From Kribbella flavida DSM 17836 (GTDB lineage: Bacteria; Actinomycetota; Actinomycetes; Propionibacteriales; Kribbellaceae): 64,000 nucleotides of DNA. Below the pieces are notes generated by a model that searched no databases, had not been told where the DNA came from, and saw nothing but the letters and a program-made list of their open reading frames with translations. The stretch's first letter is position 1, and every line of letters starts with the position of its first letter. Shown piece after piece: positions 8,424 to 17,276 of this stretch. The position numbers and the translations under genes were made by a program. The DNA lies in NCBI RefSeq assembly GCF_000024345.1, contig NC_013729.1, positions 1,798,001 to 1,862,000 on the forward strand, given 5' to 3'.

Positions 8424-9545
8424 GTGGCTGGACTGGATTTTGACGCGGAGCTCAAGCAGCTCGACGCGACGTTGACCTCGATCGAGAAGGTGCTCGATCT
8501 GGACGCGCTGCGCCGGGAGATCGCCGACCTCGGGGAGCAGGTCGCCGCTCCCGACCTGTGGGACGACCAGGCGAACGCGCAGAAGGTGACGTCGCGGCTG
8601 TCCAGCCTGCAGGCCGACGTGGAGCGGGTGACCAACCTGCGCAGCCGGATCGACGACCTCGGCGTGATGATCGAGCTGTCCCGCGAGGAGAACGACGCGG
8701 ACAGCCTGGCCGAGTCGGAGAAGGAGATCGCGGCGCTGGCCAAGTCGATCCAGTCCCTCGAGGTCCGCACGCTGCTGTCCGGCGAGTACGACGAGCGCGA
8801 GGCCCTGGTGACGATCCGCTCCGGCGCGGGTGGTGTCGACGCCGCCGACTTCGCCGAGATGCTGCAGCGGATGTACCTGCGCTGGGCCGAGCGGCACGGC
8901 TACCCGACCGAGGTCTACGACACGTCGTACGCCGAGGAGGCGGGGCTCAAGTCGACCACCTTCGGCGTCAAGGCGCCGTACGCCTACGGCACGCTCAGCG
9001 TCGAGTCGGGCACCCACCGGCTGGTCCGGATCTCCCCGTTCGACAACCAGGGCCGCCGGCAGACCTCGTTCGCCGCGGTCGAGGTCGTCCCGGTGCTGGA
9101 GCAGACCGACGAGATCGACGTGCCCGAGGAGGAGCTGCGGATCGACGTGTACCGCTCGTCCGGCCCGGGTGGTCAGAGCGTCAACACCACCGACTCCGCG
9201 GTCCGGATCACCCACCTGCCGACCGGCACCGTCGTCTCCTGCCAGAACGAGAAGTCCCAGCTGCAGAACAAGGCCAGCGCGATGGTCATTCTCAAGGCCA
9301 AGCTGCTCGCGCTGAAGAAGGCCGAGGAGCGGGCCCAGATCGACGCGCTGCGCGGTGACGTGCAGGGCTCGTGGGGTGACCAGATGCGGTCCTACGTGCT
9401 GCACCCGTACCAGATGGTGAAGGACCTGCGCACGCAGTACGAGTCGGGCAACACCTCCGGGGTGTTCGACGGCGAGATCGACGACTTCGTCGAGGCCGGT
9501 ATCCGCTGGCGCCGGACCGGCCAGACGGTCGCCGACCAGAACTGA
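8424..9545 (+). CDS. prfB: Peptide chain release factor 2
   Basis: This 373-residue protein recognises UGA and UAA in the ribosomal A site and triggers peptide release. It carries the SPF anticodon-like tripeptide ([10 protein letters not shown]) and the GGQ peptidyl-transferase motif ([20 protein letters not shown]). The N-terminal coiled-coil domain starts [17 protein letters not shown]. The GTG at 8424 is the natural start. The frame is continuous, so the autoregulatory +1 frameshift known from Escherichia coli prfB is absent. The next gene starts one base after the stop. Confidence 0.96.
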   Translation: MAGLDFDAELKQLDATLTSIEKVLDLDALRREIADLGEQVAAPDLWDDQANAQKVTSRLSSLQADVERVTNLRSRIDDLGVMIELSREENDADSLAESEKEIAALAKSIQSLEVRTLLSGEYDEREALVTIRSGAGGVDAADFAEMLQRMYLRWAERHGYPTEVYDTSYAEEAGLKSTTFGVKAPYAYGTLSVESGTHRLVRISPFDNQGRRQTSFAAVEVVPVLEQTDEIDVPEEELRIDVYRSSGPGGQSVNTTDSAVRITHLPTGTVVSCQNEKSQLQNKASAMVILKAKLLALKKAEERAQIDALRGDVQGSWGDQMRSYVLHPYQMVKDLRTQYESGNTSGVFDGEIDDFVEAGIRWRRTGQTVADQN

Positions 9546-9546
9546 C

Positions 9547-10329
9547 GTGCCGGTCCCGGAGACGCTGCGCGCGGACTGCGGCAACTGCTTCGGGCTCTGC
9601 TGCGTCGCGCTGACCTTCGCGCGGTCGGCCGATTTCGCGATCGACAAGGCGGCCGGTGAGCCGTGCGTCAATCTCCAGGACGACTACCGCTGCGGCATCC
9701 ACCAGAAGTTGCGCGGCGCCGGGTTCCCAGGCTGCACGGTGTACGACTGCTTCGGCGCCGGGCAGAAGCTGTCGAAGCTGGCCGGCGTGAGCTGGCGCGA
9801 GCAGCCCGGGCAGGAGATGTTCGCGGCGCTGCCGATCATGCGGCAGCTGCACGAGCTGCTCTGGTACCTGACGGATGCCGAGCAGCGGCCGGAGACCGCG
9901 CCGATCCGCGCTGAGCTCCGGCAGAGCCTTCGCCACGTCGAGGGCCTCACTCTGCAGCCGGTGCTGGACGTTGACCTGGCCAAGGAGCGCTCCAGCGTCA
10001 ACGAGCTGCTCGTCAGGACCAGTGAGCTCGTCCGCGGCAAGCAGAGCAAGAAGAAGGAACGCCGCGGCGCCGATCTCGTCGGCGCTCGCCTCGGCAAGGC
10101 CGATCTCAGCCGCGCCAACCTGCGCGGGGCCTACCTGATCGCCGCGGACCTGGCCGGCGCCGATCTCCGCCTGGCGGATCTGATCGGCGCCGATCTGCGC
10201 GACTGCGACCTCCGGGGTGCTGATCTCACCGGGGCGCTCTTCGTCACCCAGTCCCAGGTCAACGCGGCGCAGGGAGACAGCTCCACCCGCATCCCCGCGA
10301 GCCTGCTCCGCCCCACGCACTGGCAGTAG
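9547..10329 (+). CDS. YkgJ-type Cys-cluster protein fused to pentapeptide repeats
   Basis: The 260-residue protein has two parts. Residues 1-75 hold many cysteines (CGNCFGLCC, PCVNL, RCGIH, GFPGCTVYDCFG), a pattern of YkgJ/UPF0153 proteins thought to bind zinc or iron. Residues about 172-235 are twelve A(D/N)LxX pentapeptide repeats (GADLVGARLGKADLSRANLRG and onward), expected to form a right-handed quadrilateral beta-helix. A charged helical region with KKKERR links them. Pentapeptide proteins can mimic DNA or serve as scaffolds; the function here is unknown. The GTG at 9547 follows the prfB stop by one base, so co-translation is likely. Confidence 0.8.
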   Translation: MPVPETLRADCGNCFGLCCVALTFARSADFAIDKAAGEPCVNLQDDYRCGIHQKLRGAGFPGCTVYDCFGAGQKLSKLAGVSWREQPGQEMFAALPIMRQLHELLWYLTDAEQRPETAPIRAELRQSLRHVEGLTLQPVLDVDLAKERSSVNELLVRTSELVRGKQSKKKERRGADLVGARLGKADLSRANLRGAYLIAADLAGADLRLADLIGADLRDCDLRGADLTGALFVTQSQVNAAQGDSSTRIPASLLRPTHWQ

Positions 10330-10366
10330 GGCGTGTCTCCCAATTCCCCGTCTACTGCGCGGCACT

Positions 10367-10407
10367 CGACACGGCACTTGCCGTCGCGCGTGTACCCGTT
10401 CGTGTCG
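10367..10407. terminator. Weak inverted repeat between convergent genes
   Basis: CGACACG at 10367-10373 and CGTGTCG at 10401-10407 are complementary with a 27-base spacer. It lies between two converging genes, so it may contribute to termination; the stem is short. Confidence 0.3.
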
Positions 10408-10415
10408 CTACTGGC

Positions 10416-12056
10416 TCAGCGATCCAGCCGGTCGAGTACGGCGGCGCGTGTCCGCTGGGCCGCCGCGTCGAGGTTCAGCCCCGACAGCGTCGATGCCGAG
10501 CAGAACGTGTCCCGCCTGGGCAGGGTTCCGTCGACCAGATAGGTGGTGGTCAGGTTGAGCGCGCACGGGTTGTCGTCGTACACGTAGACGCCGTGTTCAC
10601 CCGCGTCGACGCTCACCAGCCGGGCCCGGTGCCCGAACGCCTTGCGCAGCAGCACTCCGCCGAGATGCGGGGTGGCGGGGTCACGCAGGTTCTGCAGGAT
10701 CAGGACGTTGGCCGGTCCGTCCTTCGTGATCCGCACGGGCGGTTCGGCCGGCCGAGGCCAGTAGGCGCAGGGACTGATGTTCGCGCCGGCGGCACCGAAC
10801 ATCGGGAAGCGCTTGCGATCCCTGGCGACATCTCGCTGGTAGGTCGCGACGTCCGTGGGCCAGGCTGTGTCGTTGCAGGTGACCGCAAGGAACGAGGAGA
10901 AGGCATTGTCGTACGGCGACGGTGCCGCGCCTGCGGTGCCTGGGCCGGCGCTCAACCCAGGCAAGGCGCGGACAGCCGGCATCCGGCCGTCCGCCCGCTG
11001 GCGCTGGACGGCCGCGTCGTCGGAGCCGGCCAGCGACTGCCAGATCTGGGCCGTCAGCGGGAACCTCGAATCGCCGTACAACCCGGCGAACACGTAGAGC
11101 CGGAAGGTCGCACCGTCGATTCCGTCGACGGGCTTGCGATCCAGTTGTTCGGCGAGGGCGAAGAAGTTCCTTCGCACCTCGGCCGGGGTCCGGCCGAGAC
11201 CGTAGCCGGCGTGGCGCGCAGCCGCGAACTTCGCGAAGTCGGGGAACCGCTGCTCCATGCCCGGCCCGAATCGCCGCACGGCGGCACGATCCAGGGAGGT
11301 GGTGCCGGGGTTGCTGTCCAGCACGATCCGGTCGGTCCGCTCGCGGAACATCGAGGCATAGGCCGAGCCCAGCGCCGAACCGTAGGAGGCTCCGAAGAAG
11401 CTGATCTTCTGCTCGCCGAGCGCGATCCGGATCTGGTCCATGTCGCGGGCGGTGTTGGCCGTCGAAATATGCGGCAGCAACCCCTGCTTGTCGTTGGCGG
11501 CGCATTGAGCGGCCACCCGCTGGACGATCTTGGCCTGCCTGACGACGGCGGCCGAGTTCTCGGCGTACGGCGGGATGTTGGCGGCGTACTCGTCGTCGGC
11601 CCGGAAGCCGCAGCTCACGGGTGACGAGTGGCCAACGCCGCGCGGGTCCATGCCGATCAGGTCGTACGCCGCGGAGACGGTCGCCGGTAGTCCCAACGCG
11701 ACCAGTTCAGCGGGCTGTGCCACACCTGATCCGCCCGGGCCGCCCGGGTTGAGCAGCAGAACACCTCGCCGGCCGGCCGGCTTCGGGCTGGCCAGCCGGG
11801 AGATCAAGATTTCGATCTTCCGGCCGTCGGGCTTGGAGTAGTCCAGCGGCACCGGCACCTTCGCGCACTGCAACTGCGGAGCCCCTGGCGCCACACCGGT
11901 CGGACACTTGCCCCAGGCCGGCTTCACCGGCTCGGCAGCGGCATGGGGAATTCTGGTCTCTTCAGCGATCGCCGGCGCGGCGGTGATCAACGTCCCGCCG
12001 AGACCAGCAGTGACCACCAATGCCAGCCCCGCACGAGCGACTCGTCGACAACGCAT
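10416..12056 (-). CDS. Secreted alpha/beta-hydrolase, tripeptidyl-aminopeptidase (S33/TAP) type
   Basis: The 546-residue protein has a Sec signal peptide (MRCRRVARAGLALVVTAGLG, cleavage near AIA-EE). The alpha/beta-hydrolase fold shows RRGVLLLNPGGPGGSG (oxyanion region), the nucleophile elbow GASYGS, an acidic residue in QNLRDPATP and the histidine in DAGEHGVYVY. The C-terminal TAP-like domain (from about 430) is typical of Streptomyces mycelial proteases that remove tripeptides. The ATG at 12056 is chosen because AGAGAGGA precedes it and it directly starts the signal peptide; a GTG at 12083 is upstream. It probably degrades extracellular peptides. Confidence 0.87.
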   Translation of the reverse strand: MRCRRVARAGLALVVTAGLGGTLITAAPAIAEETRIPHAAAEPVKPAWGKCPTGVAPGAPQLQCAKVPVPLDYSKPDGRKIEILISRLASPKPAGRRGVLLLNPGGPGGSGVAQPAELVALGLPATVSAAYDLIGMDPRGVGHSSPVSCGFRADDEYAANIPPYAENSAAVVRQAKIVQRVAAQCAANDKQGLLPHISTANTARDMDQIRIALGEQKISFFGASYGSALGSAYASMFRERTDRIVLDSNPGTTSLDRAAVRRFGPGMEQRFPDFAKFAAARHAGYGLGRTPAEVRRNFFALAEQLDRKPVDGIDGATFRLYVFAGLYGDSRFPLTAQIWQSLAGSDDAAVQRQRADGRMPAVRALPGLSAGPGTAGAAPSPYDNAFSSFLAVTCNDTAWPTDVATYQRDVARDRKRFPMFGAAGANISPCAYWPRPAEPPVRITKDGPANVLILQNLRDPATPHLGGVLLRKAFGHRARLVSVDAGEHGVYVYDDNPCALNLTTTYLVDGTLPRRDTFCSASTLSGLNLDAAAQRTRAAVLDRLDR

Positions 12057-12095
12057 TTTCGGTCCTCTCTCTCGTTCGTCCACGAGCCCACTCCA

Positions 12096-12118
12096 GACCG
12101 TGCCGCTAGGGCACGGTC
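12096..12118. promoter_or_regulatory. 9-bp inverted repeat ahead of the secreted peptidase gene
   Basis: GACCGTGCC and GGCACGGTC are perfectly complementary with a five-base loop, 40 bases upstream of the peptidase start on the minus strand. TTGACC overlaps one arm. It could be an operator or a hairpin in the 5' leader. Confidence 0.4.
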
Positions 12119-12424
12119 AAATCCCCGTCCCAGCCCACGTCAGGGGCGACGTAGTGCCGCCGCCGTGTCAGCCACTCCCAGCGCGGGTGCCGAAGGTGGC
12201 GAGGTGCTCAAGTCCTCGATGGCATCCGTTGGGGCGGCGAGGCACAGAGGCTCGCCGGTGGGTGACGTGTCAACGGCGGCTCGGCCGGGACGATGACGTC
12301 CTTCGCGATCCGCTCGCGTGCCGCGAGCGGCCGGCGCCGTACGCCGGGACTTCGGCGCGAGGAGGTCCCGGCCGGGGGCAGCTAGAAAGCTGCGCGGTTA
12401 GACGAGAGGTTGCCGTCGCGATGA
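12119..12424. other. Intergenic stretch without a supported gene
   Basis: The stretch between the peptidase and GH5 genes holds only one 8-base hairpin (GCCGGGAC at 12343-12350 with GTCCCGGC at 12365-12372). Frames across it lack coding character or recognisable motifs. Confidence 0.6.
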
Positions 12425-12426
12425 GG

Positions 12427-12461
12427 CCCGGGCCGGCCCTGGGGGCGGAGGCCGGCCCGGG
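12427..12461 (-). terminator. Terminator hairpin behind the GH5 gene
   Basis: A perfect 12-base stem (CCCGGGCCGGCC at 12427-12438 with GGCCGGCCCGGG at 12450-12461) and an 11-base loop lie six bases past the GH5 stop. There is no U-tract, as is common in actinobacteria. Confidence 0.75.
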
Positions 12462-12466
12462 ACGGC

Positions 12467-13585
12467 TCAGCTGGTCGGGAAGTCGTCCGGGGTGCGGATC
12501 CGGTCGCGGACCCAGACGCCGGCGGGCTTCAGCACGCTGGTGCCGGTGAACGAGTTCCCGGCGCAGGTGCCTTGGATGAAGACGGCGCCGGAGCGGAAGT
12601 CGTCGGAGAAGTTCCAGTTGGTCCAGCCGATCTTCTTGCTGGCCAGGAAGTCGAGGTACTTCTGCGCGGAGGTGAAGTCGTTGCCGCCGTCACCGGTGTA
12701 GGTCTGGGTGCCGAACTCGGTGACGAACAGCGGGATCCGGTCCGCGGCTCGGGCCAGGGCGTTGAAGTACTCGTCCTGGTGCGACGCGGCGTAGAAGTGG
12801 AAGGTGTACATGAAGTTCGTCGCGTTGATCGGGTTGTTGACGATGTCGGCCTCGGTCCGCCCGTCCGAGATGCCGAGCGAGGCCCAGCCGTGGGTGCCGA
12901 CGAAGACCACGCTGTCGGGGTCCTTGGCGCGGATCACCGGGATCATCTGCTCGGCGTACGACTTGATGCCGGCCCAGGAGACGTTGTTCGGCTCGTTGGC
13001 GATGTCGTAGATGATGTTGGTCTTGAACTTGTGCCGATCGGCGATCTCGGTGAAGAACGTCTTGGCCAGCGCCAGGTTGGCGTTCGGGTCACCCGGGTCG
13101 AGCTGGTGCCAGTCGACCAGCGCGTAGAGGCCGCGCCGGGTGGCCTCCTCGATGTAGTGGTGCACCAGGTCGGTGAACCGCCGCGGGTCGGTCTGGTAAC
13201 CGCCCTCCTGAACGTACATCGAGATGCGCAGGATGTCGGCTTTCCAGTCGTTGGCCAGGGCATCGAGCGAGGCGGTCTTGACGCAGTGGCTGTACCACTG
13301 CAGGCCGTGCGTGCTCATTCCGCGCAGCTGGATCGGCTTGCCGTACTGGTTGCACAGCTTGGTGCCGCAGACCCGGAGCTGGCCGTTGATCGCGACCGGG
13401 GTGGTGGCGGCGACCGTGTCGACGGTGAGCGAGTCGGCCGTCGGGCCGACGCCTGGGGAGATCGCGGCGTTCACGGACTCGTAGCGGACGGGGGCGGCGG
13501 AACTGGTGGTCGCGGTCGTGGTGACCAGGGCGGTGGCGGTCAGCAGCACACTGACTGCCAGCGCCGACCAGCGGGTACGCGTCAT
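12467..13585 (-). CDS. Secreted GH5 glycoside hydrolase (endoglucanase/cellulase-like)
   Basis: The 372-residue protein has a signal peptide (TRTRWSALAVSVLLTATALV, cleavage near SSAAP). An N-terminal spacer is followed by a GH5 (beta/alpha)8 barrel: GKPIQLRGMSTHGLQWY, ADILRISMYV, ALVDWHQLDPGD, the acid/base Glu198 in YDIANEPN, HFYAAS, and the nucleophile Glu290 in PLFVTEFGT, with WTNWNFSDD near the end. This resembles subfamily GH5_2 endo-beta-1,4-glucanases. No carbohydrate-binding module is present. A palindromic operator candidate lies 52 bases upstream and a strong hairpin follows the stop, so it appears to be a monocistronic, sugar-regulated gene. Confidence 0.9.
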   Translation of the reverse strand: MTRTRWSALAVSVLLTATALVTTTATTSSAAPVRYESVNAAISPGVGPTADSLTVDTVAATTPVAINGQLRVCGTKLCNQYGKPIQLRGMSTHGLQWYSHCVKTASLDALANDWKADILRISMYVQEGGYQTDPRRFTDLVHHYIEEATRRGLYALVDWHQLDPGDPNANLALAKTFFTEIADRHKFKTNIIYDIANEPNNVSWAGIKSYAEQMIPVIRAKDPDSVVFVGTHGWASLGISDGRTEADIVNNPINATNFMYTFHFYAASHQDEYFNALARAADRIPLFVTEFGTQTYTGDGGNDFTSAQKYLDFLASKKIGWTNWNFSDDFRSGAVFIQGTCAGNSFTGTSVLKPAGVWVRDRIRTPDDFPTS

Positions 13586-13636
13586 CCCGGAGTGCCTCCT
13601 ACTTCGCCGGGGGCGGTGGACGGAGTGAGGACCTGA

Positions 13637-13651
13637 TAGGAAGGTTTCCTA
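13637..13651. promoter_or_regulatory. Candidate carbohydrate-repressor operator upstream of the GH5 gene
   Basis: TAGGAA-GGT-TTCCTA is a perfect 6-3-6 palindrome 52 bases upstream of the GH5 start. GGAA/TTCC palindromes of this shape occur ahead of glycosidase genes in actinomycetes, possibly for ROK-family repressors; that family assignment is from memory and not proven here. It differs from the TGGGAGCGCTCCCA box of CebR. Confidence 0.55.
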
Positions 13652-13769
13652 ATAGTTGTCCGGGAACTTAGCCTCGATGCTCCGCGCTGTCAATCGGTGA
13701 CGGAGAGTGTCGGCACGCCGCGGTCTTGTGCTCGCCGGTCGGGCTGTCGTTGTCAGACTCTTCTCCGGC

Positions 13770-14678
13770 TCAGGCGGTGTCGCGCTCGGCCCACGCGGCT
13801 TGCAGCGCCGCCAGCGTGACCGCGACGGCGGGCCGTCGGGCGGTCGCCGTTCGCCACAGGGCGTAGATGCGGCGGCTCGGCGCCGGCTGCAGCGGTACGG
13901 CGACGACGCCGGGCGGCAGTGGTCCCCGGCCCAACCGCGGGAGCAGGCCGATACCGATGCCTCGGGCAAGCATCGCGACTTGGGTCTGGTACTCCGCGAC
14001 CGAGTACGCCACCTCCGGCTCGACGCCGGCCTTGCGCATCGTCCGGACCAGCCAGTCGTGGCAGATCGTGCCGGCCGGCTGGCAGATCCAGCGCTCGCCG
14101 ACCAGGTCGGTCGCGCGCACGAACTCCTTGCCCGCCAGGCGATGGGTGGCCGGTACGAGGATGTCCGCGGGATCCGTGCCGAGCTTCAGCCGGGACAGTT
14201 CCTCCGGCAGCGCGAGTGGGGTGTTGTGCCAGTCGTGCACGACCGCCACGTGGATCTCGCCGCGGTGCACCGCCGTCACCGCGTCGAAGGGGTCCATCTC
14301 GACGACGCGCACGTCCAGGGCCGGATGGCCGTCGATCAGCCCGGGGAGCGCGGCCGGGAGAAGTCCTCTGGCCGCCGTGGCGAAGGCGGCGACGACCAGT
14401 TCGCCGATCGCCTGGCCGCGGTGCTCCTCCAGTCGCAGCTCGGCGTCCTCGACGAGTTCCAGCACCTTCGACGCGGTGGCGACGAGTTCCTGGGCGGCGT
14501 CGGTGAGCACGATGCCCCGGCCGCGCTTCTCCAGCAGGGTCGTCCGGGTTTCCCGCTCCAGCTTGGCCAGCTGCTGAGAGACCGCAGAGGGCGTGTAGCC
14601 GAGAGCATCCGCCGCGCCGCCGACCGAGCCGTACACCGCGACGGCGTGCAGAGCGCGCAACCGACCGAGATCCATCAT
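13770..14678 (-). CDS. LysR-family transcriptional regulator
   Basis: The 302-residue protein has an N-terminal winged helix-turn-helix (MDLGRLRALHAVAVYGSVGGAADALGYTPSAVSQQLAKLERE) and a periplasmic-binding-like effector domain (from about 90). The ATG at 14678 has AGGAG at six bases; the next codon is also ATG (14675). It is transcribed away from an EamA exporter gene with 72 bases between the starts, the classic arrangement of LysR regulators and their target. It probably activates the exporter when a metabolite accumulates. Confidence 0.9.
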   Translation of the reverse strand: MMDLGRLRALHAVAVYGSVGGAADALGYTPSAVSQQLAKLERETRTTLLEKRGRGIVLTDAAQELVATASKVLELVEDAELRLEEHRGQAIGELVVAAFATAARGLLPAALPGLIDGHPALDVRVVEMDPFDAVTAVHRGEIHVAVVHDWHNTPLALPEELSRLKLGTDPADILVPATHRLAGKEFVRATDLVGERWICQPAGTICHDWLVRTMRKAGVEPEVAYSVAEYQTQVAMLARGIGIGLLPRLGRGPLPPGVVAVPLQPAPSRRIYALWRTATARRPAVAVTLAALQAAWAERDTA

Positions 14679-14750
14679 TAAGTACTCCTGCACTGTCAGT
14701 GGTAGTAATGTGCGCTGGTTCTAAACTGTAAGCCCACCCAGACTGAGGCC

Positions 14751-15656
14751 ATGCGTCCTCGTCACGTGCTGCTCGCGCTCACCGTCGTCCTGGTCTGGGG
14801 AGTGAACTTCGTCGTGATCGAGGTGGGTCTCGAGGACTTCCCGCCGCTGCTGTTCTCGGCTCTGCGCTTCTTCTTCGCGGCGGTGCCGGCGATCTTCGTG
14901 CTGGGCCGGCCGCCGGTCGCGTGGCGATACGTGATCGCAGTAGGACTGGCACTCGGAGTGGCCAAGTTCGGGCTGGTGTTCGTGGCGATGGACCGCGGTG
15001 TGCCGGCCGGCCTGGCTTCGCTGGTCCTGCAGTGCCAAGTGATCTTCACGGTGATCTTCGCGGTTCTACTGCTCGGGGAGCGCCCGCGCCGGCCGCAGCT
15101 GGCCGGGATTGCCGTCGCCTGCGCCGGATTGCTGCTGATCGTGCTCGACCGCGGTCTCACGGCGCCGCTCGGTGCGCTGCTGCTGGTGATCGCCGCGGGT
15201 GCCTGCTGGGGCGTCTCGAACACCGTGACCCGGCACGCCAAGCCGCAGGACACCCTGCGCTTCATGGTCTGGGTGAGTGCCGTGGCAGTTCTTCCACTGG
15301 GCGGCCTGTCGCTGCTGGTCGAAGGACCGCGTGCCGATCTGGAGGCGCTGCGGGGAATCGACCTGACCGGAGCCGGCGCACTGGCATTCCTGGCCTTCGT
15401 GGCGACGCTGTTCGGGTTCGGTGTCTGGGGCTTCCTGCTGCGCGTGTACGACGCCAGCACGGTCGCGCCGTTCTCGCTGCTGGTCCCGGTGGTCGGGATG
15501 GGCGCGGCCTGGCTGCTGCGCGGTGAAGCCGTCGGGCTGCAGCAGGGCATCGCGGCGCTGCTGATCATCGGCGGCATGGCCTGTACGGTGATCCGCCGCC
15601 GACCCCGTACCGAGGCAGACTCGGTCGAGTGGATGCTCAGCAAGTCAGCCGCCTGA
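14751..15656 (+). CDS. EamA/DMT-family exporter
   Basis: The 301-residue protein consists of ten predicted membrane helices arranged as two EamA repeats. The first begins VLLALTVVLVWGVNFVVIEVGLEDFPPLLFSALRFF, the second ALLLVIAAGACWGVSNTVTRH. Such proteins export amino acids or other metabolites; this group is sometimes named after YdcZ/O-acetylserine exporters, but the substrate is unknown. GAGG precedes the ATG and a TAAACT -10-like box lies at 14722-14727. The divergent LysR gene is the likely regulator. Its 3' end overlaps the serpin-like gene by 28 bases. Confidence 0.88.
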   Translation: MRPRHVLLALTVVLVWGVNFVVIEVGLEDFPPLLFSALRFFFAAVPAIFVLGRPPVAWRYVIAVGLALGVAKFGLVFVAMDRGVPAGLASLVLQCQVIFTVIFAVLLLGERPRRPQLAGIAVACAGLLLIVLDRGLTAPLGALLLVIAAGACWGVSNTVTRHAKPQDTLRFMVWVSAVAVLPLGGLSLLVEGPRADLEALRGIDLTGAGALAFLAFVATLFGFGVWGFLLRVYDASTVAPFSLLVPVVGMGAAWLLRGEAVGLQQGIAALLIIGGMACTVIRRRPRTEADSVEWMLSKSAA

Positions 15657-16714
15657 CCACCCGCTGGACCGAAGCACTGCCCGGTGACGGCAGCACGGTG
15701 CTCTCCGGCTACGGGGCCGCGCCGCTGCTCGCCGTACTCGGCTCTGTCGCTGTTGAGCCAGCTCGCTCAGAGCTGATGGCCGCGGGTGGGCAATGGGCAG
15801 GACTGCTACCCGGTACGCCGGAGCTGCGGGCAGCCATCGGGCTGTGGACCCGGCCGGAGGTTCCGCTGGAGCCGGGGCTGGACCAGGTGATTCCGGCTCA
15901 GCTCCGCGGTGTGCTGACCGGGCGTCAGGCGCTGGACCGTTGGGTGGTCGAGCAGACGGACGGGCTGCTGGAGCGCATGCCGGTCCAGCTCACAGCGGAG
16001 ACACTGCTGGTCCTGGCATCCGCGCTGGCTGTCCGGACCACCTGGGCGCAGCCGTTCGAGGCGTGGGAGCGAGGAGTCGGCGGCCGGTCGGTGTGGTGGT
16101 TGTCGCGGGTCGATCCGGATCTCAGCACCGTCCGGTGCCACGACACGGCAAACGGCGCGATGACGGCGGTCACCGTGCGGGGGAGCGGCGCCATCGACGT
16201 TCGGCTGGTCGTCGCGGACCCGGCTGTCGCGCGCAACAAGGTTCTCGCTGCGGCGGTTGGACTTGGTGAGGGCGGCGCTGACGCAGTCCGGTTGCTGGAG
16301 GGTTTGCCGTCCCCGGCGGTGTCCGTGGTGGAGACCATGGATCCGCAACCGACGGTGACCTTGTCGGTGCCGTACTTCGAGGTCGATGCCGAGCACGATC
16401 TGCTGGCGTGCCCGGAGGTGTTCGGGCTGGTCACCGCGTCGGACCCGCGGCGGGGGCACTTCCCGGGGCTGAGTTCGATGCCGTTGGCTGTGAGTCAGGC
16501 GAAGCAGGCGGTGATGGCGCGGTTCTCGGCGACCGGGTTCGAGGCGGCCGCGGTGACGGCGATTCCGGCCGTGGCCGGGTCCGCGCCGATCCCTGGGGCC
16601 CGAGGGCTCAGGGTGGACCTGGACCGGCCGTTCGCGTTCGTCGCGGTGCACCGGCCGACGGGTACGCCGCTCGTCGCCGGCTGGGCCGACGAGTCGGCGT
16701 ACAAGGTGGTGTGA
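15629..16714 (+). CDS. Serpin-like protein (first of two paralogues)
   Basis: The 361-residue protein lacks a signal peptide. Serpin landmarks are LVLASALAVRTTWAQPFE (the shutter strand, like LVLVNAIYFKGKW), YFEVDAEHDLL, LAVSQAKQAVMARFSATGFEAAAVTAIP (the hinge, where serpins read EEGTEAAAAT) and DRPFAFVAVHRPTGTPLVAGW (the C-terminal DRPFLF strand). The stretch after the hinge would be the reactive-centre loop. The GTG at 15629 lies inside the end of the EamA gene. It is about as long as a full serpin, although the middle is divergent. It may inhibit an endogenous protease. A paralogue lies at 19310. Confidence 0.75.
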   Translation: MDAQQVSRLTTRWTEALPGDGSTVLSGYGAAPLLAVLGSVAVEPARSELMAAGGQWAGLLPGTPELRAAIGLWTRPEVPLEPGLDQVIPAQLRGVLTGRQALDRWVVEQTDGLLERMPVQLTAETLLVLASALAVRTTWAQPFEAWERGVGGRSVWWLSRVDPDLSTVRCHDTANGAMTAVTVRGSGAIDVRLVVADPAVARNKVLAAAVGLGEGGADAVRLLEGLPSPAVSVVETMDPQPTVTLSVPYFEVDAEHDLLACPEVFGLVTASDPRRGHFPGLSSMPLAVSQAKQAVMARFSATGFEAAAVTAIPAVAGSAPIPGARGLRVDLDRPFAFVAVHRPTGTPLVAGWADESAYKVV

Positions 16715-16718
16715 AGCC

Positions 16719-17276
16719 CTAATCGGTGGTGAGCTGGTCGCGGACCTGCATGAGCGCGAAGCCGAGCAGGTTGAGGCCTCGCCACTGGTCCGGGTGCTCG
16801 GCGCGCTCGTCGTCGGCGGCCAGGCCGATGCCCCAGATCCGGTCGACCGGGCTGGCCTCGACCAGGACGCGCTCGCCGGTACCGAGCAGGTAGTCGCGCA
16901 GTACCGGGTTCTGCTCGAACTTCCGCACGTTGCCCTCGACAACCAGATCGAACCGGTGCTGCTGCCACACCTCGGTGTCGAAGCCGCGGACCGTGCGCCC
17001 GATCGCCTTCGCTTGCTGAGGATGTCCTGCAGCGAGCACGTCCCGCTCCGCGTCGCGGTCCCCGAACAGCCGCGCCTTGGCCGCCATCATCCAGTGCTCG
17101 GCCGTCGGGTAGCGCACCTCGCCGACCGTGAACGGCGCCCGGTACCACTGGCTCAGGCAACTCGCGTCCGCCTGCCCGTCGGCGCTCGGGGTGTCGCCCC
17201 AGAAGAAGACGTACTTGTAGCGCTTGGTGCTCGCCAGGCCCTCGAGCAGGTCGGCGGTGGACCGTGCAGTGCTCAT
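16719..17276 (-). CDS. NADAR-family protein (YbiA-like N-glycosidase)
   Basis: The 185-residue protein has the NADAR fold motifs: FFWGDTP, LSQWYRAPFTV, YPTAEHWMMAAKARLFGD, AKAIGRTVRGFD, FEQNPVLRDYLLGTGERVLVEASPVDRIWGIGL and WRGLNLLGFALMQVRDQL. Family members remove damaged riboflavin intermediates or ADP-ribose from NAD-related substrates. Its ATG overlaps the stop of the DUF1980 gene (ATGA), so it is the third gene of the permease operon, an unexpected partner. It converges on the serpin-like gene with four bases between the stops. Confidence 0.9.
   Translation of the reverse strand: MSTARSTADLLEGLASTKRYKYVFFWGDTPSADGQADASCLSQWYRAPFTVGEVRYPTAEHWMMAAKARLFGDRDAERDVLAAGHPQQAKAIGRTVRGFDTEVWQQHRFDLVVEGNVRKFEQNPVLRDYLLGTGERVLVEASPVDRIWGIGLAADDERAEHPDQWRGLNLLGFALMQVRDQLTTD

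Noticed and set aside
8424-9545. Programmed +1 frameshift in prfB
   Set aside because: The coding frame is continuous from the GTG to the stop, with no internal UGA.
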